Of a stretch of DNA of 64,000 bases, positions 11,111-22,101 are shown piece by piece. Below the pieces are notes generated by a model. The model did not search any database, was not told where the DNA came from, and saw only the letters and a list, made by a program, of their open reading frames with translations. Source of the stretch: Alligator mississippiensis (taxonomy: Eukaryota > Chordata > Crocodylia > Alligatoridae); contig NC_081824.1 of the NCBI RefSeq assembly GCF_030867095.1, positions 172,182,933 to 172,246,932 on the forward strand, read 5' to 3'. Position numbers and translations under genes: made by a program. Position 1 is the first letter of the stretch, and each line of letters begins with the position of its first letter.

Positions 11111-11603
11111 GTAGCGGGGCGGCTGTGAAATGACCATGGAACTAGAGCTTTATACCACAATCAATCCAGGAAAATTACTAAGTCCCCCTGCAATTTAGGT
11201 AGATGCCTATTAATTAGCCCATCTGTAAATGGGGTCCTGGTCATTCAGACTAGGGAGTCAGAGGCAGCAAGTTGTGATGCTGGCCACACTGCTCCCTCAT
11301 GCAGCATTGGCTGCAGAAACTGGTGTGCCTGAACCCTCCTAAACAAATAAGTTGCAAGGCTCAGGCTGACCTTTGATGTTTTGATCTACACACTTGACCT
11401 TGCTCATGAGAATAGTAATGGAAGGCCAACTGCCTGGTCTACACTTACTTTTTGATGGCATAGTTGTGTAAGTTAGAAGCATGCAATGTAATTAGAAGCA
11501 TGTACGTTAGAATCACTACCCAGACAACAATGTGATGGTGATAAAAGTCTAAATGGACTCTGTGAAATGTGCAAAAAAGTCTCTTTCCCAGTATAGCTTA
11601 GTC
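11111..11603. other. Intergenic sequence with MITE-like patch
   Basis: From about 11430 the words TGGTCTACACTTAC and GGCATAGTTGTGTAAG resemble the start of a MITE. A possible matching far end lies beyond the next hAT element, near 12105-12125 (GTAGATCAGATAAGGCCC). That would make the hAT element nested, but the evidence is weak. Confidence 0.35.
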
Positions 11604-12020
11604 CAGACATGTCAAACATATGGCCCATGGAGCTGCTCCAATGAGCCCTCCAGACTATCAAGCCAGGGAATTTGAAGGCATGGCTAGGGGATGGGTCCAG
11701 CCAGAAAATCCAAGGCCACATTAGATATAACTCTCACTGGCAAGGGAGTGAGCAAGGGCCTTGGTAACACCCTGCTCACTTGGCTGATGCTTGACCTGCT
11801 GACACTTGCCCTATCACTATTGCCTCTTGCATGATCTCTACTGTAGCAGGCAGCCACTTGGCCCATATCTGCTTGCCCTACCACTGCTGGCCTCATTGCT
11901 GCTGCTGCCGCCACTACTGTGGATGGCCCTATCACAGCCACTGCTGGCCCCACTGGTTCAGCCTGGGAGGAGCCCTCTGGTCCAGATCCAGCCCAGGGCT
12001 AGGTGAGTTTGACAACCCTG
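11604..12020. mobile_element. hAT-like element with GTCAAAC termini
   Basis: The left end CAGACATGTCAAACATATGG and the right end (reverse complement CAGGGTTGTCAAACTCACC) are typical of vertebrate hAT elements whose ends read CAGGGGTGTCAAACTCA. The flanking 8-mers GCTTAGTC and GATTGATC agree at only 5 of 8 sites. The interior (about 417 bp) has a CTGCTG-rich part and no recognisable transposase. Confidence 0.7.
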
Positions 12021-12582
12021 GATTGATCTAATTAGCAAATTGGTTTAAGATACAATGGTCTTCACCAGGAGGGTTTATTAGAATTGCAGGACTGATGTAG
12101 CTGTAGATCAGATAAGGCCCTGACATGTTAGCTTAAAAACAAATTTCCATGCAACATTTCTTTTTCTATTATTTTGGCCCAACTCTTTGCTGCAGATGAG
12201 CACATACAGCTAAAGAACCAAAAGATGTGAGATTTCTATTTTATCTCTCATGATATCAAGTATCATCCTAGCTACATCAGCTACAACACATTAAATGCTC
12301 TCCTAATTTGACTTTTCAAAGTAAACTATGCCACCGATGCTATGTAATGGCAAATGTAGAAAAGCAGTCTGCATTTTTTAATGGAAAGGGAAACATCCAA
12401 GAAATGCTCCTTTAAGACACGAGCACCACTATGGAAAATTTAACAACCCCTGGATTATATAGATAAAGCTTCAGCTGAAGATGAGAGATCCCAGCACCTC
12501 TGCTTTTCTTTTTCTTTAGTTCCACAAACATCTCTCAGCTCAGTAAATTATCTGGAACTAACTATAACAACAAAAACTAAAT

Positions 12583-12680
12583 CACATTGCCCTACCTCAT
12601 AGGCTTGTCAGGAGTTAAATTATTGGTCTCTGGAAAGTACTTTGAGATTTGGAGATGAAAGTCCTGATAACAGTGGAAAA
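12583..12680 (+). mobile_element. MIR-like SINE 3' part
   Basis: The run CCTACCTCATAGGCTTGTC, then AGTACTTTGAGATTTGGAGATG, follows the order of the MIR 3' half (CCTCATAGGGTTGTTGTGAG, then CTTTGAGATCCTC). It is old and diverged. Confidence 0.6.
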
Positions 12681-13278
12681 CACTATCACAACATCTCTAA
12701 GGACATCAGTTCAAGAAAATGACTACTTGAAAAGAATGCTATAGTCAACTGGATGTGGGTTTGTAATGCGTGAACAAGGGTGGGGAAGAGGCGCTCACTT
12801 CTTAGGATTAAATTCATAATAAAGAATAGGAATAGTAAAAGATATTTCAGAGCTCTTAACACCATTTCTCATTTGACTATCATATTTCTAGTGATGAATT
12901 CTAAACGTTGGTTTTACTTTTAGAAAATAAAATCCATGTTGTCTCAAGCCAGAAGAATGACCAGACAGCCAAAGTGAGGAAGTCAGTTTGCTTAAGGAAT
13001 AATAGGTCAGATCCTTACCTGGTTAAAATCTCTCTACATGAGGACCCGGTCAAATGTTTAGTACAAAAAATCCCAGCTGTGCAGCTTAGACTACCTAAAT
13101 CCCAAGAGTCCTGTCTTCTAAAAATGCATTGCCTCACATCTATTCCTCATGATCTGCATTAGAAAAATATGCACCAGTGTAATTATATGCATCACTCTAC
13201 AAGGTAGATGTGCTGCACTGTTTTAAAGTAAGGTTTGCACGCATGTGATTTATTTTCATCGTTTACTGGACTAGGTAA
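12681..13278. other. Intergenic sequence, nothing recognised
   Basis: AT-rich sequence without a supported gene or a named repeat. Confidence 0.4.
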
Positions 13279-13286
13279 CACTGGCA

Positions 13287-13452
13287 CAGAGGCATAACTA
13301 AGAAGTTTTTTCGCCCTGGGCCACAGTGGTGGCCAGGGCACTGGCAGCAGCTGGGTCTGTGATGGCTGCTGTTTTTAAGCCTCTGCACTCCCCACTCCCC
13401 AGTCAGCAACTGGGGCTGCTGCCCCACTCACCCACCTCTAGTTACACTACTG
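13287..13452. mobile_element. Nonautonomous hAT element (CAGTGGYGTAACTAG family)
   Basis: The left end CAGAGGCATAACTAAGAAG and the right end (reverse complement CAGTAGTGTAACTAGAGGT) match at 14 of 19 sites. The flanks CACTGGCA (13279-13286) and TACTGCCA (13453-13460) agree at 6 of 8. It is a 166-bp, GC-rich, noncoding element. Confidence 0.78.
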
Positions 13453-13460
13453 TACTGCCA

Positions 13461-14745
13461 CAAGTCTGTGCTAGAAGTTAGGCCACTATAACTGTAGTGC
13501 TTGGGGGTGTGGTGTGCATGGTTGCTATTAATATGTCCGGGTGTACTAGTACAACATGTACCGTAGATGCAATTATACTGGAGTAAACATGCCTTATACC
13601 AGCCCTACTTATTGTGCTTCCCAACCTGGAATAAAGTAGGTGTGAACAGCACTTTGATGCCAAAATGTTTTCACCCATACTAGGATGGGGGAGAAAATGG
13701 GTACTACTTTAATTCTGAAATGTTATAAAAGCAGCTAACTTTTCCATTATGGATAGGTCCCTGGTGTGAATCTTGCTTTTCATCACTACAGTATGTGTCC
13801 TTTGATGGAATTACACTGGTGCATTTTGTTTAAAGCTAGCTCCTAGGTCACTTTCCATGCCAAAACAGTGCACATATAGTCATGTAACTACAGGTTTTTG
13901 GCACTTAGGCTCAGCATTGCCCAGGCCAACTTGTCAAGCATGCTCAATACAGCTGTGCTCCAACCAGGCAGCTGTATGGTGAAAGAGAATCAGACAGATA
14001 TGCAGTAAGCCTGGGCAAATCGTACATTTAAGTTAGACAAAAACCATGAGGAGGAGGATCTTCCTGTCTTTAAGCCCAACAGCTTCCCTAGCATTCCTCT
14101 TGAAGCTGGCCATTTGGGCAGCCGATAGGAACCAAGTGGTATATGGCTTAGAGAGCTGAAGGCCACTCTAGAAGGGAGAGGACCTTATGTTCTAGCCCTG
14201 GCTTCTGCTCCCAAAGTGCCAAAAACTTATCCACTGAATATTAAATGCAAGTTTCCTCTGCGTTAAAATAGTATCCTAAATTGTGCCTGTTTCTCACACT
14301 GCAGCTATGTATGTACTACTTAGACCAGTAAAGTGAAATAGCATTTAGCCCTCTGTCTTTTCTTTCATCTCCAAGTAAAAGCTGAGTTGAAGTTTACCCA
14401 CTGGTGACCAGGGACTACTGCAAGTAGTTCCCCTAAAACTACATATTTACTGCAATCTATCAGCTACTGACAGAGCTGAAAACTGGAGAGAGAAGCAGAT
14501 CTCTTTGCCCGCTATCCATGCAATAACAAGCAAGAAGGAGGAATGTTGCTTATTTGATGCAACTGAACAGAGTGAAGAAGATCTCCTTTATCCCTTTCTG
14601 GAAGCCAGCCCAATGTTAGGTAACAAGAACACTATGCTAATAATTTTCCACCCAAGTGAACAAGCATTTCAGCACAGACATGCTAGCTGGCTTCTTTCAT
14701 CAAGCCATGTGCACAGGTATTGAACACAACCAATTTAGCAATTCC
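13461..14745. other. Intergenic sequence, nothing recognised
   Basis: Contains no reading frame with family resemblance and no repeat with clear ends. Confidence 0.4.
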
Positions 14746-14960
14746 AGAGCTAGATTCGCAAAAGGATTTAGGTACCTAACCTCAAAATTTAGACCTTCAA
14801 ACTATTCCCCAGCTGGCGTCTATCCTTAGGAGCTTCTAAGCTCCGTAGGTATTGACATTTCCGCTGGCAGAAGTCCCTTAGGAATCTAAATTTCTGCTGT
14901 GCAGCATGCGAAAAACCACCCAAGAGGTGATGCTATGGGATTAAGTCCTTAAGTGCCAGT
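14746..14960. repeat. Interspersed 'TTAGGCACCTAA' type repeat
   Basis: GGATTTAGGTACCTAACCTC and nearby TTAGGAGCTTCTAAG and CTTAGGAATCTAAATTTC resemble an old repeat common in reptile genomes. Pieces also occur at 36290-36350 and 53205-53300. The class is unknown and the limits approximate. Confidence 0.4.
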
Positions 14961-15104
14961 GGAATCCACAAACCATGTTGAACTGGATAGGAGTCTGGGT
15001 ACCTGACTTGAGTCATAGGTTTCCACAAGGTGCACCACATCTGATGGGTGGGTACTAAAATGCTGTGTCTGCTTTGAGGACACAATCCTTTTTATCCCTT
15101 CTAT

Positions 15105-15381
15105 CCAGCATAGTGGCAGATGACAGAACAAAGAGCAGTGGTCTCAAGTTGCAGCAAGGGAAGTTTAGGATAGATAGTAGGAAAACTTTCTCACTAGGAG
15201 GGTAATAAAACACTGGAACAGGTTAGCAAGAGAGGTTGTAATCTACATCCTTGGAGGTTTAAAGACTGATTTAGACAAAACCTTGGTTGGGATGATATAT
15301 TTGGGGATAGTCCTGCTTTGAGTAGCGGGTTTGGACTAGATGACCTTCTGAGGGCCCTTCCAACCCTAATTTTCTATGAGT
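15105..15381 (+). mobile_element. CR1 LINE 3' end, 5'-truncated
   Basis: This is a clear plus-strand CR1 tail: GTTGCAGCAAGGGAAGTTTA, GAAAACTTTCTCACTAGGAG, CATCCTTGGAGGTTTAAAG, GGACTAGATGACCTTCTGAG, CCTTCCAACCCTAATTTTC, ending TTCTATGAG. It is severely 5'-truncated, as most CR1 insertions are. A small C-terminal part of ORF2 may be included at the left. Confidence 0.92.
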
Positions 15382-15929
15382 GAAGGTGCATCATTAATGT
15401 GTTCTTCCATTTTAGTCAGGCCTGGGAGTTAGAATTAAGATGTTCTGTTGTTGGGTGAGCAGGGAGTCCTACACCAAGCAGAATGCTAAGAGAATCAGCA
15501 CAGAAAAGATTTTCCACTGAGTGGGTAGATCCATGAACTTGTCATGTGAGTGAATTATCAGGAGACTTGAGCAGGAAGGGAAGAATGTGAACAGCATTGA
15601 ATGAATGCATGGGTAGAGCTCCCAAAGGGACATTTATTCACTCTGTAAGGAAAGTGACCTTTGTAAAAAGAAATAAAATAGGAAACAATGAAAGGTGTTT
15701 GCTGCTGTAAAACATAGAAGCTAGCAATAAAGATTTGGGAAACCACAGAGGTTGCTTATGGCTATGTCAACAGAATGCTAACAATGCAAGGCAGAGGCTC
15801 CGGTAAGGCCATTCCTGAAGGCAAGAGACCCTGCGTCTACTTAGCTCGCAGAGAAAATATATGGGGGATACCAGTTAATAGGGGAACCCAGGGAAGATGG
15901 TCAATGGGTATGTTTTTACTGTGATCAGC
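15382..15929. other. Intergenic sequence, nothing recognised
   Basis: No gene or classified repeat. Confidence 0.4.
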
Positions 15930-16200
15930 ATGTGAGTTAGGTTAGCTTGAGTGTAGGTAGCCACACGGCAAGGTGCAGATTCAAATTACAGTGCACTCTA
16001 TTTTGCTGCACTTGCCTGTGCCAGTTGCAAGGATTTGGGGGGCAGATCCAACACGTTTTGGGTATGAAGTGAGCTAAGCTACCCCATGGCTCTTTCCCAG
16101 TAAATTATGGGAGGGCTTGTTCCTCTGCATGCATGTGGAGAATTGTGGGAAACCACCGGAGAATCAGTAGTACCAAAACCAGATAGTCTGCATGCTTACT
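15930..16200. repeat. Unclassified interspersed repeat
   Basis: GTGAGTTAGGTTAGCTTGAG, CAGTAAATTATGGGAGGGCT and GAATTGTGGGAAACCACCGG resemble pieces of palindromic repeats I associate with turtle and crocodilian DNA. The class and limits are uncertain. Confidence 0.3.
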
Positions 16201-17387
16201 ACAAAGCAGGCAGATTACTAGTCAGGGCGAAATCAATCCCTGTATCCTACAGGCCAAGATGAGCGAGTTTGCCCACACTACATACATCTGTTATTGCTTT
16301 CAAGGACCTGGTAGACCCTACTACAACACAAGTCAAATAAGCACTCAGCAGCTATTCAGTGAATATAAACATAGCAGAACCTTTATTCATACCATCAGCC
16401 AGGTGGCCAGACAGCAGGGATAGTGCAGGGTTAAACACAAATCCAGAGTGCAATTTTATTCCATTTTTTATACACTAGAAGTGCTTATAGCAAGCCAGCA
16501 TCATTGTATCTTTCAATTTGCTGATTTATGATCTTTACCTTTCTATGTCTATTGTACCAGGTTTGGTTGTACTGTCCTATATGCTTTCCTCATGATCAAT
16601 CACGTGTTTTAGTCATGCACTTTTGTAACTTGCTGATTAATGAACTTATTCAATTACAGCATCCCCTACACACCTATTGTTTCAGGCTTGGTCAGACCAT
16701 CCTATGTGCTTTTATCTACTATGACAGTTTGTACCAATTCCATCCATCTCAGGCTGTTCTTGAACAGATCCCAAATGTTCCAACACACTCTATTGCCTTC
16801 CACACAACTTCAGACCAGCAAACTTTTAACTCTTCTTGTTCCTGGATTGCTTTATGGCCTATAACACCAACAAGCCATGGCAAACAGGAACTTATTTAAC
16901 GATTGTACTTAGTTCGTGAAGTCTTGGAGGTCTCATTGCAGAAAGACTCAGTCATCCACACAACAAGGACATAAAGTAAGGGTTTGCCTGCGTTAGAGCT
17001 ACATATAGTCTGCATTAGACATAACTGCATTAGAGCTATGTATAGTCACAAGACCAGGACCCTAAGGCAATTGTCCTCTGTAGCCTGGTTACAAACATGG
17101 TTCCAGTTTGGAGCATAGAGTGAACTTGAATGGTGTTTTTTGATCAGAATAAAGCCTTGGCATGTAGTTAAGGCCCACTCCATGCTATATGCTGGATATT
17201 TATGTTTATAATGAAGCTTTAAGGAAAAACTGCTGTAAACCAGGATCCTTGACATGATTATCCAGAGCTTTGGCCAGAAACACTCTTCAGCTTGGGTCCT
17301 CCCACTAAAGATGTCATTTCAACTGTTTCCCTGGCCAGTGTAACATGGTTCTGGCAGAGATGGAGCCAAAAAGTAGTAGGAGTAGGT
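16201..17387. other. Intergenic sequence, nothing recognised
   Basis: Contains a local partial repetition: CTGCATTAGAGCTATGTATA-like words occur twice near 16988-17045 (CTGCGTTAGAGCTACATATA, then CTGCATTAGAGCTATGTATA). No gene is supported. Confidence 0.4.
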
Positions 17388-17610
17388 CTACATAGCAGTC
17401 AGAGGGGTAATTTCATCCTGGCAGACCCACCTGAGCTAGGTTTAATCTAGCAAGCCCATGGAGGTTATGCAAGGTCTCCGTGCATGCTACAGTGTCCCGT
17501 GCTCCCACTACTTGCAGTAGCCAAATGAAGCCTGCCCTGGGCACACATTTGTGCTGCAGTTAAGTCTCCAAACTGCAGTGCAGGTATAACCTGTGTGATG
17601 TGCTCTACCA
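17388..17610. mobile_element. MITE-like segment (approximate)
   Basis: GGTCTACATAGCAGTCAGAG at the left and GAGCTAGGTTTAATCTAGC inside are words found in short reptile DNA transposons. No target duplication could be confirmed. Confidence 0.35.
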
Positions 17611-18465
17611 GCATAGAGTTTCTGCAGAACAGTGACTCCCCGTACATGGTTTGTGGAGAACTTCCTGGTGATCTGCAGGTCAAATAGTACTGGCTCCTTT
17701 TGATTCTAGCCATTAAATTACATTTAAAAAAGCTGAAGTTACACAAATGCTTCCTAAATTTTGCTGTTGGTAGCAGTGGTGTTATTTTAATTTAAAACAG
17801 CTGCTGTAGCACAGGGACATTCTGTGATTGTTAAAGGAAGGGAAACAGATTTGTGTAAGCTTGAGTAGGCAGAAAGATTTCCTTTAGCTGATCCCTGTGC
17901 TGATGTGTGGTACTCACTATAAAATGTCTGCAAAAGCCATACTGTGGAATAATGGGTTTTATTTTACCTGATCAATTGATTCACAATGACACGTAAGTTC
18001 ACTCTGCTTTGACAGAAAAAGAGGGTGAGAGAGCGGGAGCTTGAGAGCCAGGGCACATGTTTACCCTGCATGTGACTTGAAACAACACATTTAACTTTTC
18101 CTTGCCTCTGTTTTCCCAAGCTAACAAACCCATGTGCCTGTAAAACATCACCCCTGCCCTTATGTTATATACAATGGTCACGCTGAACTTCATACCACCA
18201 GAGAGGATGCTAGTAGGAAGACTCAGTAGTCTCCTTTTCCAAACCCACAGATACCTTCCCCTGGAGACGCACCCGACGTGGCAGGACAAGCCACCAGATG
18301 CATGCAGGTGTTGATATGGAAATTACCCAAGGTACATGTGCAGTGTAAGCACAGCTGTGTTTCTGTAGCCAGTTTATAAACTGATAAACTGACAGAGTTT
18401 ATGTAAGTCACTTGGCTGTCAGATCCAAACTACATGTATTTCCCCACAGACTTTTTTTTTTACTT
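17611..18465. other. Intergenic sequence, nothing recognised
   Basis: No gene or classified repeat recognised. Confidence 0.4.
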
Positions 18466-18585
18466 AGAGCAAAAAGCTCTTTGGGACAGCCTCTGACTCA
18501 CTCTGTGTTTACACAGTGCCTAGCACAGTGGGGCTTTGATCTTGCTTGGGACCTCCTGCTACTGTAAGACATAATAAAACTACTT
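18466..18585 (+). mobile_element. L2-like LINE 3' end
   Basis: AAAAAGCTCTTTGGGACAG, ACACAGTGCCTAGCACAGTG and GGGGCTTTGATCTTGCTTGG, ending in AATAAAAC, follow the conserved L2-type tail (CTCTTTGGG, CAGCGCCTAGCACAATG, CCTGATCTTGGTTGGGG, AATAATAA). Confidence 0.65.
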
Positions 18586-19261
18586 GCAGAACAAAGTTAT
18601 TTATATATTAAGTCCCTTTCACTAAAAGGCAGATGTTCATTATCACTGCAATAGCTCACCTTATCCCAAATCTCCTGGTTGCTTCCTGAGTCAGCAGCCC
18701 TTAGCATTTCATGGCTGACTATCCAGCCCTCTCCTTCTGCTGGGCCCGAGACACTGATTTTTCACTGCCTCTTCCAAATTGGGGGTGTGGGGAGAAGGAA
18801 AGTGCTAAAGACCACCTCAGCAGCATTTAAAACCTACTGAGGATGTGAGAACAGAGAAGCCATGATGAAGGTGCTAAGTGCTGTTAATTATTTCTGCTGC
18901 CTAAAACCCTTTTGTGTCATTATAAATAGACATAAATAGACTTAAACCCCTATTAACAGTTTGGGGATTATATCCCACTTCATTATAAGTGGAGTTGTGC
19001 TCTGAATTTTGTTATAAGAATGTTTCAATGTACAAGGGTTGAAAGGGAGAAACTGGGATAGAGACTGAATTAAATCAGTAATAAGACACTGAAACTTCTG
19101 CTCAGGACCTGCAAGCAACCAACACACCTGCATACAAATATGTAAATAGATCATCTCATCTATGCACAAAGGTGTGCCTACTTTTCTAGTGGTGTGGCAT
19201 TGCACTGATTTAGTTCAACTGATGCAATTTTGTGTAGGGACACTCATTTTGTTAACATGTT
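18586..19261. other. Intergenic sequence, nothing recognised
   Basis: No gene or classified repeat recognised. Confidence 0.4.
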
Positions 19262-19660
19262 TACATTGGGTTTACACTATGCAAGTCAGCTTTAAACTGA
19301 GTTGAGAGTCAAGGTAAGTGTGTATGGCAGTCTATAAACTTAAGCTGGGGAATGGTGGCAATGAAGTTATGGTGTCCTGCTATAGCTCCGGAGGGAAGGA
19401 GTTCAAAGCCTTGCTCCAGACTTATACTAGCTGGCTCAGCTGTGAATGGGTGCCTGGTTATTTAGGCCAGAGATTTGGAGTTGCTCCCTTGTGTGCTGTT
19501 ACCTATAGAAATTGTTTTGCCTTAACCATACTAGCCAAATGGACCCTTTGGCTCAGTCAGACACTTTGAAACAAAGTAAGGGCAGTTTAACTTAAATAAT
19601 GCAACATCATATTTTTAATCAGAACAATGCATTTTGGTGTATAGACAAAGCTTCTACTAG
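19262..19660. mobile_element. MITE-like segment (tentative)
   Basis: A GGTTTACACTATGC-like start and a GTGTATAGACAAAGC end are roughly inverted, as in other GTCTACAC-ended MITEs here. A second GTCTACACTATGG occurs at about 19680, possibly the start of another copy running toward 19800. Limits not confirmed. Confidence 0.35.
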
Positions 19661-20474
19661 ACACCTATATTTTCGCTCTTGTCTACACTATGGAAATCTG
19701 CCAGGGCAGAGGATATTGTTAGGACTTGGTATGGTCTTATGGATGAGTCTGAAGCATGTTTTAGTTATGTCTTTACATCTTAATATAGCCATAGCATAAT
19801 CAATACCCTATTTAAAACATGGTTCATCCCTGCCTGTGTGACAAGTCTGATTAGATTTTACCCATGGTTATGAACTGAACTGTAATGGTTATGAACTGAT
19901 TTTACCCAGGTTATGAACTGAATTGTAAGGGGGTCAGTTGAATTGTGATTTAAATGGATCTCACAATGTAATAGGTTTCCTGGCCTTTAATAAAAATCAA
20001 GGGAAGTGTGTGGGAGTAATCATGCAACAAAATCCACAGAAACCAAAAAAGCAGACCAGAAGTTTTATGGAAAATACACAAAGCAATGCACAAACTTCAG
20101 GCCAAATTAGGAAGGCAAGTAATCACATACTTTTAAAGATCTCCAGTTCTCCAGACACTTAGATCCATGCTCTGGATCTAACAAGCTAAGCACCGTGCCA
20201 GAAATGGTTTGCAGAAGAGACACTTCTACCCACAATACAGTGTGGGTAGAAGTATGAGCAAGCCGGAGAAAGCACTGTAAAATCATTCTGCTTGAACGAT
20301 GGCTGTCAGGCTCTGTGGTCAGAATAGCTGGGTGGTCTTTCTTCAGTTTACAGTTAAAAACTCATAAAAATTTGCGGTGTTTCCCAACACAGCTGGACTG
20401 ACTGGCAGCAAGGCTCAAAATCCTGTGATAGATACTGTAAGATACTTGCTTTAATTGCAGTTATTTCTTGTTTT
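19661..20474. other. Intergenic sequence
   Basis: Contains three near-repeats of GGTTATGAACTGA in 19866-19920, a minor local duplication, and the perfect hairpin at 20222-20253. No gene is supported. Confidence 0.45.
20222..20253. repeat. Perfect 13-bp hairpin, 6-nt loop
   Basis: ACTTCTACCCACA (20222-20234) is the exact reverse complement of TGTGGGTAGAAGT (20241-20253), with loop ATACAG. No flanking gene suggests a terminator or regulatory role. Confidence 0.9.
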
Positions 20475-20585
20475 GCTTTGCCTTGTGCCACTGGCTAGGG
20501 CACTAGCCTAGGACATGGAAGGCCTGCTTTCAATACTTTGCTCTACCCTATGCTTCTTGTTTGACCTTAGGCAATCGCTTAGCAT
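20475..20585 (+). mobile_element. MIR-like SINE 5' part
   Basis: The order CACTGGCTAGGGCACTAGCC, GGACATGGAAGGCCTGC, CAATACTTTGCTCTACCC and TTTGACCTTAGGCAATCGCTT matches the MIR theme (GTTAGAGCACT, GGTTCAAATCCTGCTCTGCC, TGACCTTGGGCAAGTCACTT). Confidence 0.6.
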
Positions 20586-21040
20586 ACAAGCAGAGAGGTA
20601 GCCTGTGACACAGTTAGAACGGGACATAAAACAGGACCAGAATTGTCTTGTAACAGCTGCTTACAGATGAGCAGCTGAGGCCCAGTTGTAAATTTGAGCA
20701 TTTGCATGGAGTAGGGTGTACCACAAGCTAAACCCATAAAGAAGCTGGCATCACTCTGTTCTTTGCAGCCCTGCCACCCCCACAGCAATGTAGGTTATGT
20801 GCCACAATATAACAGGAGACCTTTGGAGGAGGGTGACTGGAAGCAGTTTCAACTTCTGTGGGTCAGTTCTGAAAAATTCCTGGGAATCACTAGGCAATTC
20901 TTTCCCAGATGGAAGTGGATCCATTTTTAAACCGGGAAGGCAGCACCATGAATGCCTCCTGCCTAGACTTCCTTAACTTGCTACATATCAGCCAGTGCCA
21001 GCTCACAATGAATGCATCTGGCTTCTGCTGACAAATATTC
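20586..21040. other. Intergenic sequence, nothing recognised
   Basis: No gene or classified repeat. Confidence 0.4.
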
Positions 21041-21670
21041 CTAAGAATGTAAGAACTGCCATTTACTTGGACGGACCATATGTCCATCTTACCTAGTATC
21101 CTGTGTCACACAGCAGCAGAGAGTAGGTGCTGAAAGGGGGAGTGACCAGGGTATGACAAGGGTATTTTCCACTGCTCCTTTTTCTTTTGCAGCCTCCAGC
21201 ATTTAAGGTCTAGGAAGTTTTTATTCAGAGGCTGTGCACCTAATTCCCATGCTCAATAGCTACTGGTGCACCTTTCCTCCTAAAAGTTGTCCAACTTTTT
21301 TTTTAATCTGGTTAAACTGTCAGCTCCCACAACACCTGGTAGCAATGAGTTCCACACTTTCATTGAACACTGTGTGAAAAGGACCTCAGAGTTTTAAACT
21401 TGCTACCTACTGGTTTCATTTTATGACTCCTAGTTCTTGTGATGTGGGAGAGTCTCAAGGCAGCTCCCTATTTATTTTCTCATCACCATTTAGTATTTTG
21501 TAAACCCTTACCATGCCCTCTCTCAAGCATCTGTTTTCTAAACTGAATAGGTCCAGCTGCTTTAGTCTCTCCTTATATGGAACCTCTTCCATACCACTAA
21601 TCATTCTTGTGGCTCTTCTCTGGCCCTTCACTAGTTCTCCTATATCCTCTTTGAGGTGTGGCATCCAAGT
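21041..21670 (-). mobile_element. CR1 LINE 3' fragment
   Basis: The plus strand reads as the reverse complement of CR1: GAATGTAAGAACTGCCATT, GTCCATCTTACCTAGTATCC, AATGAGTTCCACACTTTCAT, TGACTCCTAGTTCTTGTG, TCTCTCCTTATATGGAACC and CTTGTGGCTCTTCTCTGGCC. Translation of the minus strand gives ORF2 C-terminal code at about 21660-21455, including VKGQRRATRMISG and YKERLKQLDLFSLENR. It belongs to a different subfamily from the 4165-7590 copy, with a longer 3' UTR. Confidence 0.9.
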
Positions 21671-22023
21671 CTTTGAAAATCCTTGTGGCAACAACTGAAG
21701 ATGACTTTGCTTTGGAGACAATAGCAGACCACAGACTCCCAGTTCTTGCTTTGTTAAAACAAAAAAGTGAGGAAGGATAGAAGCAGATTGTGCTGCAAAG
21801 GCAAGAGAACTTCAGGATGAGAGAGGCTACTTCTCTGGGTATCTGCAAAAATGCTGATCATTAGAGCTCTCTGCACCAACAGACTCCCTTTGACATGGAC
21901 GCTGCAAGTGTCAATAGCTAACCAGAAGCTGGCAGGTCCAGACTGCTACCAATTTAAGATGAACCACTTTGGCATAGGTAAACCTACGATGGGTGCCACT
22001 AAGCACGAGCTATGTTCAGCTAT
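21671..22023. other. Intergenic sequence
   Basis: No gene recognised between the CR1 fragment and the AAAAG array. Confidence 0.4.
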
Positions 22024-22043
22024 AAAAAAGAAAAGAAAAGAAA
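22024..22043 (+). repeat. (AAAAG)n microsatellite
   Basis: About three and a half units of AAAAG, preceding a long perfect hairpin. Confidence 0.9.
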
Positions 22044-22058
22044 TGCTGGTTGCTTGTC

Positions 22059-22101
22059 TAATCCTTAGGCAAGCAACACCTTTTTGCTTGCCTAAGGATT
22101 A
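22059..22101. repeat. Perfect 18-bp hairpin, 7-nt loop
   Basis: TAATCCTTAGGCAAGCAA (22059-22076) and TTGCTTGCCTAAGGATTA (22084-22101) are exact reverse complements, separated by CACCTTT. The pairing stops abruptly on both sides. A perfect 18-bp stem in otherwise neutral DNA suggests recent formation. The stem is too short for a normal microRNA precursor. Confidence 0.95.

Noticed and set aside
22059-22101. MicroRNA precursor
   Set aside because: An 18-bp stem with a 7-nt loop and no continuing lower stem is shorter than a Drosha substrate (about 33 bp).
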